This document shows positions 1-7,553 of a stretch of DNA of 64,000 bases, piece by piece; position 1 is the stretch's first letter, and every line of letters starts with the position of its first letter. Origin of the DNA: Tahibacter sp042701255 (GTDB lineage: Bacteria > Pseudomonadota > Gammaproteobacteria > Xanthomonadales > Rhodanobacteraceae); contig NZ_CP170554.1 of assembly GCF_042701255.1 (NCBI RefSeq), positions 5,766,001 through 5,830,000 of the forward strand. Reading direction: 5' to 3'. The notes beneath the pieces were generated by a model. It made no database searches. It was not told the origin of the DNA and worked only from the letters and a program-made list of their open reading frames with translations. Both the position numbers and the translations under genes were made by a program.

Positions 1-171
1 AGCGGCTATTTGGCGTAGGACTCGAACGGTGGGTGATTTGAGCCCCCGTTCAAGCTGACTGACATACGTCGTATGGATGCCACATGCATCGGCCAATCCT
101 TCCTGCGTCAGCCCGAGCCGCTTGCGCTCGGCCGCGATGATCTGACCAAGTGCCTTGTCGAACGAATCCAT
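1..171 (-). CDS. XRE-family helix-turn-helix regulator (partial, C-terminus outside window)
   Basis: The minus strand starts at ATG 171 and encodes 57 residues before the window edge. The visible part is a complete Cro/C1-type HTH: a basic first helix (AAERKRLGLTQ), the turn LADACGIHTTYVSQLERG and the following KSPTVRVLRQIA helix. Regulators of this size bind short operator dyads and often control their own gene. Upstream at 211-239 are several small dyads (ACTAGT, ACTTTAGT, ACTATAGT) that could be its operator. A short protein with this HTH is compatible with either an ordinary XRE repressor or a restriction-modification controller (C protein). The genes that would decide lie to the left of the window. 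Family call secure; role unknown. Confidence 0.85.
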   Translation of the reverse strand, partial: MDSFDKALGQIIAAERKRLGLTQEGLADACGIHTTYVSQLERGLKSPTVRVLRQIAA

Positions 172-210
172 GGCGACTCACCGTGATGAAGTGGTCGCCA
201 GGGTCCGGGG

Positions 211-239
211 ACTAGTACTTTAGTGCCAGAGACTATAGT
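211..239 (-). promoter_or_regulatory. clustered 6-8 bp dyads upstream of the XRE gene, possible operator/promoter
   Basis: Three short palindromes lie 40-68 bp upstream of the regulator start: ACTAGT (211-216), ACTTTAGT (217-224, near-dyad) and ACTATAGT (232-239). The last two have centres 15 bp apart. The stretch is AT-rich against a GC-rich background. Spacing and shape recall operators of small XRE repressors, including the GACT/AGTC-type C-boxes. No binding evidence exists here. Confidence 0.35.
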
Positions 240-392
240 ATTTGCGACAGACGCAAAGGGCGCCCGGTTCGCGACCTTGATTGGATGTCGCAACGTCAGG
301 AGGACGGCTATGTATATGGGATTGATGGTCTTACGGCAGCTTGGCAGCGCAACCACGGCACAGCCCATCGCAAACCGCAAAGGCGGTGCAGC

Positions 393-668
393 ATGAACGC
401 TATAGGGTCGTTTTATCCGCTGATCGCAGAAGGCGCCGAAGCAGAATCAGTGCTGTTCGTCTTCGCCGCAAACAACCTCACCCAGCGCCGCGCGATCCAC
501 GACGAGGCGCTGCACCGCCTCAACGCCGCCACCGCCCTCAGCGACGCGCTGCTGACCACGAAGGTCGAGGCGCACAGCCCCTGGAGTCATACGGCATTGC
601 TGGAAGCCGTCCACATCCTCACGCGCGACGCACAGGGGTTGCTCTCGGCTATGTCGCCGGAGCCGTAA
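393..668 (+). CDS. small hypothetical protein, 91 aa
   Basis: I do not recognise this gene with certainty. The ATG at 393 has an AAAGG-like ribosome site about 9 bp upstream, so I prefer it to an in-frame upstream start at 285. The product is acidic and mostly helical: an N-terminal FYPLIAEGAEAESVLFVF segment, then a helix rich in Leu/Ala (LHRLNAATALSDALL) and a second helix (TALLEAVHILTRDAQGLLSAM). The pattern of two amphipathic helices after a short strand resembles small DUF3077/DUF6124-type proteins of pseudomonads, but this is only a visual impression. It is transcribed towards the convergent lipoprotein gene 15 bp away. No signal peptide or membrane segment. Confidence 0.5.
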   Translation: MNAIGSFYPLIAEGAEAESVLFVFAANNLTQRRAIHDEALHRLNAATALSDALLTTKVEAHSPWSHTALLEAVHILTRDAQGLLSAMSPEP

Positions 669-682
669 CCCGCGCTGTGCGC

Positions 683-1207
683 CTATTCCGGCGCGTTCAC
701 GCCGAGCATCCGGGCAACTGGATCTCGATCGTTGTGCACCACCCAGATGTGCACCTGCCGGGCCGTCTCGGCGGCCCGCGTTACCGCCAATGAAAATCCG
801 ACCGGATTGCTCGCCGCATTCACGGTAAACCGGAGTGGGCGCGACAGCGTCTCGTCGTCGCTTCGCAAATAGCCGACGACGTGGCAACCCGTTCCGGACC
901 TGGGCCACGTCAGCTCGTCGAGATCCACCTGCCGCCGCGTGACCGATCCGTCGGCAAGCCGGATCTCGATTTCGATAGCCGCGTTCAGCGGCTGTCCGCA
1001 ATCGTAGCCGCGTACGACGAACCGCAGATCTGCGTCGCCCTTCGGAAGGTTCATCGACCGGGTGCTGACGTACGCTTTGCCGATATCGATCGTCGCGATT
1101 TCGGTGCCTTTGTCGAAATCCCGTGTCGCCAGCCATGTACATCCCGTCAGCAGCGCCGGGATACAGGCTGCAATAGCCGCTGCTCGTACGCGCCTCTGTG
1201 TCGCCAT
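683..1207 (-). CDS. predicted lipoprotein, 174 aa
   Basis: The protein starts MATQRRVRAAAIAACIPALL and has a lipobox LLTGC, so Cys23 should be lipidated and the mature chain (from CTWLATRDFDKG) anchored in the envelope. The remainder is rich in alternating polar/hydrophobic segments (ATIDIGKAYVS, LRFVVRGYDCG, AIEIEIRLADGS) and looks like one or two small beta-sandwich domains. Cysteines beyond the lipobox (in GYDCGQP and GTGCHVV) may form a disulfide. No named family recognised. It lies 107 bp downstream of the frameshifted POT gene on the same strand and may share its transcript. The open frame continues upstream only because it coincides with the shifted reading frame of that transporter, so ATG 1207 is the credible start. 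Confidence 0.65.
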   Translation of the reverse strand: MATQRRVRAAAIAACIPALLTGCTWLATRDFDKGTEIATIDIGKAYVSTRSMNLPKGDADLRFVVRGYDCGQPLNAAIEIEIRLADGSVTRRQVDLDELTWPRSGTGCHVVGYLRSDDETLSRPLRFTVNAASNPVGFSLAVTRAAETARQVHIWVVHNDRDPVARMLGVNAPE

Positions 1208-1314
1208 CGGCCTTGCCACCTCGGAGAAAAGCGTTTCCAGAGAGAGCGGCTCGTCATTCGCCGCAAGCGCCTTCAATGGCACCGCGCAGGCAAGGTCGCC
1301 TGCGCGGCGCGCAC

Positions 1315-2791
1315 TTACCGCACGCCGTGCATTAGCCGGTTGATCAGCGGCGCGAACAGCAGGTACGCCGCGCCCATCGCAAAGCCGGTATAGGCGATGA
1401 AGGTATACGTCCCCACGTATCCCGAAATTCCGGTATCTGCCGCGACCGCGATCGAAGCCGTCTTGCCGGCGACCCAGTTGCCCATGGCCGAGCAGAGGAA
1501 CCAGGCGCCCATGGCCATGCCGGTTTCCTTGGGCGTGGCGAGCTTGGTGACCATGGACAGGCCGATCGGCGACAGGCACAGCTCGCCCATGGTGTTGAAG
1601 GCGTAGACGAGGGTCAGCATCAGCCACGGGATGCGGCCGCTGCCGTCGTCGAGGTATTTGATGCTGAGCACCAGAGTCGTGAAGCCGATCGCGACGAGGA
1701 TCAGGGCGAGCGCGAATTTGCGCGGCACTGACGGGTTCATCTGCGCGGCTTCCAGGCGCGGCCACAGCCACGCAAAGACGGGACCGAGCAACAGGATGAA
1801 CACGGGATTGAAGGACTGGAACAAGGTGAAGTCGAACGGCGCGTCGACGTGGTCCTTGGCGAAGAAGTTCAGGCTCGATCCGGCCTGTTCGAACATGCCC
1901 CAGAACAGGATCTTTGCGAGGAACAGCAGCAGCATGGCCGCATAGCGGTGCAGCTGTACGGTGTCGCCGCTGCGCAGGCTGTTGCCGATGAAGTAGACGC
2001 TGAGCACGGCGAACAGCAACAAGAGGATATAGCCGACGAGATCGGCCTGGCTCAGCAGCAGATAGGCGATCGGCACGCAGGCCAGGCAGCCCAGCGCGAC
2101 CTTGGCCACGCGCGCGAAATTCTGCGTCGGTGCAGGCGACTCGCCGATATGCCCGAGCCAGCCGCGCAGCCAGTGGAACATCACCAGCCCGAGGATCATG
2201 CCGATGCCGGCGCAGAAGAAGCCCCACTGGTAGCCGTACAGCTTGCCGATGATGGTGCCGCAGACCAGCGGCGCGAGTGCGCCGCCGGCGTTGATGCCCA
2301 TGTAGAAGATCGTGAAGCCCGAATCGCGGCGCGCATCGGCCGGCGCATAGAGTTTGCCGACCATCGTGGAGATGTTCGGCTTGAACAGCCCGTTGCCGAC
2401 GACGATGGTCGCCAGTCCGATCAGGAACCAGTGCAGCTCCGGAATCAGCAGCAGGAACAGGCCCACGGCCATGAACGCGCCGCCGAGCAGTATCGACGGG
2501 CGATAGCCGAGGTAGCGGTCGGCGACGAAGCCGCCGAACAGGCCGGTCGCGTAGATCAGCGCGGTATAGGCGCCGTAGGTCAGGCTGGCCGAAGCTTTTG
2601 GCCTCGCCCGGCGGCAGCAGGCTGAAGAACGTCGCGGCGACGTAGGTCGCGAGCAGTGCACGCATGCCGTAGTAGGCGAAGCGCTCCCAGAACTCGGCGC
2701 CGAACAGCATCCACAGCGGGCGCGGATGACCGAGGAATTCGCCGGGCGGCGGGGGCTGGAAATCGGGGGCGGCGTTGGTGCTTGCAGTCAT
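1315..2791 (-). pseudogene. POT/PTR2-family peptide:H+ symporter, broken by a one-base frameshift
   Basis: The gene starts at ATG 2791 (GAGG 8 bp upstream) and encodes a proton-dependent oligopeptide transporter of the major facilitator superfamily. The N-terminus carries the proton-coupling ExxERF motif (EFWERFAYYGMR). The reading frame is then lost at about 2596-2599, where the coding strand has AAAA. Removing one A restores ...GEAKASASLTYGAY..., which lines up with ...GESYASRTYGAF... in the intact paralogue at 2925-4433. The remainder is full-length, with the PTR signature (FTIFYMGINAGGALAP) and about 12 membrane segments, ending LMHGVR. The lesion is either a sequencing error in a homopolymer or a true inactivating mutation. 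As written, the product stops functioning after about 65 residues. Confidence 0.85.
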
Positions 2792-2810
2792 GTGCGGACC
2801 TCGTAAACGC

Positions 2811-2837
2811 CACGGCCCGGACTAGCCGGGCCGTGGT
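2811..2837 (-). terminator. perfect 11-bp hairpin between the two POT genes
   Basis: CCACGGCCCGG (2811-2821) pairs perfectly with 2827-2837 around a 5-nt loop. It lies after the stop of the intact POT gene and just upstream of the ribosome site of the second. There is no T-tract, so it may be a weak terminator, an mRNA-stabilising hairpin or an attenuator that lowers expression of the second gene. Confidence 0.5.
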
Positions 2838-2924
2838 GTGTCGTCGTTGCCGCAAAGGGAATTCGCGGCGGCGGCGTGCGCTGCCGCGGCATTGCAGACC
2901 GCGACAGCGTTGAAAACGCGGCGT

Positions 2925-4433
2925 CTATTTCACCCCATGCATGAACTTGTTGATCACCGGCGCGATCAGGAACAGGAACACGCCCGCACCCGCGAGCAGC
3001 CAGAAGCTGAAGGTGAAGCCTTCCAGCGCAGAAGCGACGGTCATGCCGCTCTCGCCGCTCACGTGGCCGGCGAAGATGCCCGACAGGTTGTTGCCGATCG
3101 CGGTGGACAGGAACCAGCCGCCCATGGCCAGGCCGACGTAGCGCACCGGCGCGAGCTTGGTGACCATCGACAGGCCGATCGGCGACAGGCAGAGCTCGCC
3201 GACGGTCTGCAGCACGTAGACGACGACCAGCGGCCAGAACGGAATCTGGTTGGCGGTGACGAGGTGGGTCAGCGCGTACATCAGCAGCAGGAACGCGACC
3301 GCGTTGAAGATCAGGCCCAGGCCGAACTTGCGCGGAATCGACGGCTCGATGTTGCGCTTGGAGAGCACGCCCCACGCGACAGCGACGATCGGTGCGAGCA
3401 CGACGATGGCGGTCGGGTTGACCGACTGGAACCAGCCGACCGGGAAGATCCAGCCGCCGAACATCTGGCGGTCGACGATCTTCTCGGCGAGGAAGTTGAA
3501 CGAGCTGCCGGCCTGTTCGAAGAAGCACCAGAACAGGATGTTGAACACGAACAGGGTCAGCATCGCGATGACCTTGTCGCGCTGCACGGCGCCTTCGCGC
3601 AGCGCTTCGACGACGAGCATGACCGCGAGCGCGATGAACAGCAGGCCGAGGATCCAGGCCAGTACGTCGGCGCCGGCCTTGGCCATCAGCAGATAGACGA
3701 CCGGCACGGCGAGCAGGCTGCCGCCGAGCACCATCAGCAGATCCTTGCCGCCGTTGCGGCCCGCCGGCGGCTGGCCGAGGCCCTTGAGCTGGCTGCGGCC
3801 GAACCAGAACCACACCGTGCTGACGAGCATGCCGATGCCGGTGGTCAGGAACACGACCTTGTAGTTCTGCTGCATCGGCGTGTCGGTGATGACGCTGGCG
3901 AGCCAGCCGGTCAGCAGCGGCGACACCAGCGCGCCGGCGTTGATGCCCATGTAGAAGATCGTGAAGCCGCGGTCGCGGCGTGAATCGCCGCTCGCGTAGA
4001 GCTGGCCGACCTGCGTGGAAATGTTCGGCTTGAACAGGCCGTTGCCGACGATGATGACGGCGAGGCCGGCGAGGAAGATCTGCTGGTTCGGCAGCATGAT
4101 CATGAAATAGCCGACGGCGGAGATCACCGCGCCGAGCAGGATGGAACGCTGATAGCCGATGATGCGGTCGGCGACATAGCCGCCGAAGATCGCCGTCGCA
4201 TAGACCAGCGCGAGGAACGCGCCGTAGGTGCGGCTGGCGTAGCTTTCACCGGAGGCGTCCCCGCCGAAGAACTGCGCGACGATGTACAGGGTCAGCGCCC
4301 AGCGCATGCCGTAGAAGGCGAAGCGCTCCCAGAACTCCGTCATGAACAGCATCCAGAGCGGACGCGGATGACCCATCATGTCCGTGAAGGCCGGTGGCTG
4401 CGAGGGAGCGGGTGCGGTACTGCTGGACGCCAT
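2925..4433 (-). CDS. POT/PTR2-family di/tripeptide:H+ symporter
   Basis: This inner-membrane transporter imports small peptides with protons. ATG 4433 is preferred because GGAG lies 8 bp upstream; a further in-frame ATG at 4454 lacks a ribosome site. The product is 502 residues with the usual 12 or more hydrophobic helices. Family marks are the proton-coupling ExxER motif (EFWERFAFYGMR), the helix-2 region SRTYGAFLALVYATAIFGG, the loop DRIIGYQRSIL and the PTR signature FTIFYMGINAGALVSP. An LFKPNISTQVG motif and a C-terminal TVGELCLSPIGLSM motif also match the family. It is a close paralogue of the frameshifted gene downstream, and both end in LMHGV[KR]. The function is known for the family; the substrate is not readable from sequence. 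Confidence 0.93.
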   Translation of the reverse strand: MASSSTAPAPSQPPAFTDMMGHPRPLWMLFMTEFWERFAFYGMRWALTLYIVAQFFGGDASGESYASRTYGAFLALVYATAIFGGYVADRIIGYQRSILLGAVISAVGYFMIMLPNQQIFLAGLAVIIVGNGLFKPNISTQVGQLYASGDSRRDRGFTIFYMGINAGALVSPLLTGWLASVITDTPMQQNYKVVFLTTGIGMLVSTVWFWFGRSQLKGLGQPPAGRNGGKDLLMVLGGSLLAVPVVYLLMAKAGADVLAWILGLLFIALAVMLVVEALREGAVQRDKVIAMLTLFVFNILFWCFFEQAGSSFNFLAEKIVDRQMFGGWIFPVGWFQSVNPTAIVVLAPIVAVAWGVLSKRNIEPSIPRKFGLGLIFNAVAFLLLMYALTHLVTANQIPFWPLVVVYVLQTVGELCLSPIGLSMVTKLAPVRYVGLAMGGWFLSTAIGNNLSGIFAGHVSGESGMTVASALEGFTFSFWLLAGAGVFLFLIAPVINKFMHGVK

Positions 4434-4522
4434 AGTGTTCTCCGGCCGACGCATTGCGCCGGTCTAGGGGCTGAGGCTGGACAAAAGAAAGCGCCGCAGG
4501 CCCGGCGCAAAGCGGGCAAGGT

Positions 4523-4650
4523 TTAACCGCCGCCGCCGCCCCAAGTCAAACCCGGAAAATGCTGCGCTGCAAAATAGAAGGCGCTGAAGCACACGCCGAA
4601 GTACAGCAGAGCCGGGATCGCCTGTCGGAACCCGCTTGAACTCCCGCTTG
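4523..4650 (-). pseudogene. possible C-terminal remnant of a small membrane protein
   Basis: The minus strand encodes a hydrophobic tail, AIPALLYFGVCFSAFYFA followed by AQHFPGLTWGGGGG and a stop at 4523. No start codon or ribosome site precedes it: upstream the frame runs into the palindromic repeat at 4731-4840. It looks like the surviving end of a one-helix membrane protein whose start was destroyed when the repeat/kynA duplication arrived, but a chance open frame cannot be excluded. Confidence 0.3.
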
Positions 4651-4730
4651 AACTAAGGGGCGGTAACAAGCTCGCGAGGCAAACTGCCGCCGACCAAGGC
4701 CGTGAAGACGGGCAGCGGAGCGCGGAAACC

Positions 4731-4840
4731 GCGCTTTTCCCCTTCCCCTTCAAGGGGAAGGCCGGGATGGGGATGGGTTTTGCTGTGCGCCGGGTTTTCA
4801 CCCCATCCCCACCCAACCCTCCCCTTGAAGGGGAGGGCTT
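4731..4840. repeat. palindromic intergenic repeat, copy A (intact)
   Basis: About 110 bp in which the left arm (CCCCTTCAAGGGGAAGG then GGGATGGGGATGGG) is the approximate inverted complement of the right arm (CCCATCCCCACCCAACCC then TCCCCTTGAAGGGGAGGG). Closely similar units occur at 5077-5099 plus 6283-6376 (copy B) and 36581-36703 plus 37862-37882 (copy C), each of the latter two interrupted by a different insertion sequence. It has no coding potential and could form a long cruciform or RNA hairpin. It behaves like a non-autonomous MITE or REP-like element. Confidence 0.85.
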
Positions 4841-4901
4841 GAAGGGCAATCGACTCCGCAAGTCCGAGCATCGCTCGGGCGCTCTGAATGCCGATCGCCG
4901 C

Positions 4902-5056
4902 CTACGTCCCGATCACCGTCCGCACTTCGAACAGCTCCGGGAAGAACGTCAGCTCCAACGCGCGTTTGAGGAAGGCCACGCCGGAGGAGCCGCCGGTGCC
5001 GCGGCGGAAGCCGATGATGCGTTCGACAGCCTTCATGTGACGGAAGCCCCAGAGTC
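4902..5056 (-). pseudogene. duplicated 3' fragment of kynA
   Basis: The minus strand encodes the last 50 or so residues of tryptophan 2,3-dioxygenase (FRHMKAVERIIGFRRG, GTGGSSGVAFLKRALEL, TFFPELFEVRTVIGT, then TAG). By eye it differs from the 3' end of the intact gene (6418-6570) at about 7 of 145 bases. Upstream of FRHM the frame meets a stop and similarity ends near 5056. It is flanked by copy A of the palindromic repeat on one side and copy B on the other, so it is a local duplication of a repeat plus gene-end unit. Non-functional. Confidence 0.9.
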
Positions 5057-5076
5057 AGAACGAGCGCAGAAGTTGC

Positions 5077-5099
5077 GCGCTTTTCCCCTTCCCCTTCAA
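5077..5099. repeat. palindromic repeat copy B, left part (split by the IS5-type element)
   Basis: GCGCTTTTCCCCTTCCCCTT followed by CAA matches the left end of copy A exactly. The remainder of the unit continues at 6283 on the other side of the insertion sequence. The last four bases, TCAA (5096-5099), are repeated at 6283-6286 as the target-site duplication. Confidence 0.85.
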
Positions 5100-6282
5100 A
5101 GGCACCTCTAAAAACCCGAAGTAAAAGTACACTCGGGGTTCTGTCCCCGGAGCCCCCTGATGATCAGCCTGTTCGCCGGTGAAGAGCGTTCTGCCAAGCG
5201 AGACCGGATCGGCGATCCGCTGCAGGTGCTGGACCGGCACATCGACTTCGCGGCCATTGCCAGGGCGATCGACGCGAAGCTGACGCTGGGGGATCGCGGC
5301 AAGGGTGGTCGGCCGCCGTATCCGACGGAGACCATGGTTCGGCTGCTGGTGCTGCAGCAGCTGTACAACCTGTCCGACGATGCGCTGGAGTACCAGGTGC
5401 TGGACCGCAATAGCTTTGCGCGGTTTGCCCGGCTGACCCACAGCTCGCGTGTGCCGGATGCCAAGACGGTGTGGGTGTGGCGAGAGCGGTTGAAGAAGCT
5501 GGACCTGATCGGCGACATCAGCGCGGCGGTGAGCGGTCAGCTGGAACGGGCCGGGTTCATCGCGCGCGGCGGTCAGATCATCGACGCCAGCATTGTGTCC
5601 GCGCCGATTCAGCGCAACACCCGCGAAGAGAACGCCGCGATCGCCCAGGGCGAGGTGCCGGAGGACTGGAATCAGGCCAAGCGCGCCCAGAAGGACGTGG
5701 ACGCGCGTTGGACGCGCAAGAACGGCCGCAACTTCTACGGCTACAAGCTGCACGCCAACACGGACCGCCGCTGGGGGTTTATCCGGCGGGCGGAAGTGAC
5801 CCCTGCCGCCGTGAGCGATACGACGATGTTCGAAGCGGTGCTTGACCGGAACACCAGCCGGGACGTGTACGCCGACCGCGGTTACACCAAACGTGCTCGT
5901 GAGCTGGCGCTGAAGGAACAAGGCTACCGGGTGCAGATCCAGCGCAAAGGCGAGCGCTACAAGGCATTGAGCCCAGCGCAGCAGCGACGCAACCGACGCA
6001 TTGCCAGGCAACGCGTGTTCGTCGAGCACGCCTTCGCGCGGCTGGAGCAGTTGGGCGGCAAGTACGTGCGCAGTATCGGCCTGGCGCGGGCCAAGGTGCA
6101 GCTTGGCCTGAAGGTGGCGACCCATAACCTGCAACGGCTGGCGAGGTTGCTGGAGCGGGGCGTGGTGCCGGCGTGAGGCCCGCGCCGCCTAGGGCGGCGC
6201 GAGAACAAATCCATCCTCGCGTTTCAGGGCAAGCCGTCGCTCAATCCTCGGGTCGTCGAAACGAGGGTTATTCGAGGTGCCT
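5100..6282 (+). mobile_element. IS5-family insertion sequence, about 1.18 kb, complete
   Basis: The ends are imperfect inverted repeats: AGGCACCTCTAAAAACCC at the left and, read inward, AGGCACCTCGAATAACCC at the right. A 4-bp direct repeat TCAA (5096-5099 and 6283-6286) is the target duplication, a length usual for the IS5 subgroup. Joining the flanks regenerates the CCCCTTCAAGGGG centre of the palindromic repeat, so the insertion point is exact. One transposase gene fills the element. The intact ends and frame suggest a recent, possibly still mobile, copy. Confidence 0.9.
5160..6176 (+). CDS. IS5-family transposase (DDE)
   Basis: The 338-residue product is a full-length DDE transposase. An N-terminal DUF772-like domain (GRPPYPTETMVRLLVLQQLY, then NLSDDALEYQVLDRNSFARF) is followed by the catalytic core. 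The first Asp lies in GGQIIDASIV, the second in DVYADRGYTK, and the Glu in RQRVFVEHAFARLEQ, which fits the R...E...K signature of the IS4/IS5 superfamily. It cuts and rejoins the ends of the surrounding element at 5100-6282. ATG 5160 lies only 60 bp inside the left end. No stop or frameshift interrupts it. It has inserted downstream of kynA, within an intergenic repeat, so it breaks no gene. Confidence 0.95.
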   Translation: MISLFAGEERSAKRDRIGDPLQVLDRHIDFAAIARAIDAKLTLGDRGKGGRPPYPTETMVRLLVLQQLYNLSDDALEYQVLDRNSFARFARLTHSSRVPDAKTVWVWRERLKKLDLIGDISAAVSGQLERAGFIARGGQIIDASIVSAPIQRNTREENAAIAQGEVPEDWNQAKRAQKDVDARWTRKNGRNFYGYKLHANTDRRWGFIRRAEVTPAAVSDTTMFEAVLDRNTSRDVYADRGYTKRARELALKEQGYRVQIQRKGERYKALSPAQQRRNRRIARQRVFVEHAFARLEQLGGKYVRSIGLARAKVQLGLKVATHNLQRLARLLERGVVPA

Positions 6283-6376
6283 TCAAGGGGAAGGCCGGGA
6301 TGGGGATGGGGTTTGCTGCAGGCGGGTCGTTGCAACCCCATCCCCACCCAACCCTCCCCTTGAAGGGGAGGGCTTA
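6283..6376. repeat. palindromic repeat copy B, right part
   Basis: TCAAGGGGAAGGCCGGGATG and onward, ending in the inverted arm CCCATCCCCACCCAACCC then TCCCCTTGAAGGGGAGGGCT. It continues copy B across the IS5-type element and ends about 40 bp after the kynA stop codon. It still contains an unoccupied AACCCTCCCCTTG site (6350-6362), the core read by the IS110 element described at 36704-37861. Confidence 0.85.
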
Positions 6377-6417
6377 AAGCGCGAATCCTGCAAGTTTCGA
6401 CACACCGGTCTTACGCG

Positions 6418-7275
6418 TCAGGTGCCGATCACCGTCCGCACTTCGAACAGCTCCGGGAAGAACGTCAGCTCCAACGCGCGTTTGAGAAACGCCACGCCGG
6501 AGGAGCCGCCGGTGCCGCGGCGGAAGCCGATGATGCGCTCGACGGTCTTCATGTGGCGGAAGCGCCAGAGCTGGAAGCTCTCTTCCACGTCGACGAGCTG
6601 TTCGCAGAGGTGATACGCCGACCAATGCTGGTCGGTGTGTTCGTAGATGTTGCGGAACACGTCGACGAGTTCGGGATGGCGCTGGTACGGCTGCGACCAG
6701 TCGCGCTCCACGCAGTCGGCCGGCACCGCATGGCCCTGGCGCGCGAGGTGGCGCAGGAATTCGTCGTAGAGGCTGGGCGCATTCAAGGCGGTACGCAGCT
6801 GCGCCTGCTGTTCCGGCGCGTGCGCGAACACGGCGATCATGTCGGCGTTCTTGTTGCCGAGCAGGAACTCGATCGTGCGGTACTGGTGCGACTGGAAGCC
6901 CGAGGCCGGGCCGAGCACGTGGCGGAACTGCAGGTATTCCGACGGCGTCAGGGTTTCCAGCACGGCCCACTGCTCGAACAGCTGGCGCTGGATCTGCTTG
7001 ACCCGGGCGAGGATCTTGAGGCTCGGATCCACGTCGTCGGCGGCCAGATGCGCGATCGCCGCCTTGAGCTCGTGGATGATCAGCTTCATCCAGAGTTCGG
7101 AGGTCTGGTGCTGGATGATGAACAGCAGTTCGTCGTGATGCGCCGGCTGCGACAGCGGCAGTTGCGCCGACAGCAGGGTGTCCAGCTGCAGGTAGCCGCC
7201 GTAGCTGACCCGATCCTTCAGATCGGTGGTGATGCCGGCTTCGAGTTCTCGCTTGATCGTATCGGTCACGGTCAC
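6418..7275 (-). CDS. kynA: tryptophan 2,3-dioxygenase
   Basis: This cytoplasmic haem enzyme opens the indole ring of L-tryptophan with O2 to give N-formylkynurenine, the first step of the kynurenine pathway. Family marks run throughout: YGGYLQLDTLLSAQ, HHDELLFIIQHQTSELWMK (its second-last His is the distal haem-pocket residue known from the Xanthomonas campestris enzyme), GFQSHQYRTIEFLLGNKN, and WRFRHMKTVERIIGFRRGTG, which holds the axial haem His. I choose GTG 7275 (GGGG 6-9 bp upstream; VTDTIKRELEAG start), giving 285 residues; an ATG at 7344 is possible but has no ribosome site and adds an unlikely leader. The gene is alone on its strand. Its 3' end is duplicated at 4902-5056. Confidence 0.95.
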   Translation of the reverse strand: MTVTDTIKRELEAGITTDLKDRVSYGGYLQLDTLLSAQLPLSQPAHHDELLFIIQHQTSELWMKLIIHELKAAIAHLAADDVDPSLKILARVKQIQRQLFEQWAVLETLTPSEYLQFRHVLGPASGFQSHQYRTIEFLLGNKNADMIAVFAHAPEQQAQLRTALNAPSLYDEFLRHLARQGHAVPADCVERDWSQPYQRHPELVDVFRNIYEHTDQHWSAYHLCEQLVDVEESFQLWRFRHMKTVERIIGFRRGTGGSSGVAFLKRALELTFFPELFEVRTVIGT

Positions 7276-7381
7276 GACTGCCCCAGGGAATCCGGACAAG
7301 GATACGCCATCGTAACGGCCGGGCCGGCTATCATCCCGGGTCATTGCGGGCGCAGAAGCGGTGATATTGCTGCGCCCGAAC

Positions 7382-7410
7382 TTGATTCGCCGCGGTCGCC
7401 TTGCTATCTA
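7382..7410 (+). promoter_or_regulatory. candidate sigma-70 promoter of the 2-oxo-acid dehydrogenase operon
   Basis: TTGATT (7382-7387) and TATCTA (7405-7410) are separated by 17 bp, close to the -35/-10 consensus. Transcription would begin near 7417, leaving a leader of about 135 nt before the GTG start at 7554. It sits between divergently read kynA and pdhA. Confidence 0.45.
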
Positions 7411-7553
7411 GGCAGCCCCTCGACCGGCGTGGTCCGTCGCAGCACTGGATCTGCGCTCACCCCGGTCAACGACCCGGCGGCCCTGCGCCGCCGCGTTCCT
7501 GCCGGCAGTTGCCGCTGCGCGTTCGTTTTTGCACCAGATCTGCGGAGGCTTTC

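Noticed and set aside
683..2791. A single 702-codon gene joining the POT N-terminus to the lipoprotein
   Set aside because: The middle ~460 codons are out of frame with the transporter and read as Arg/Pro-rich nonsense. The frame merely links two real genes through the frameshift.
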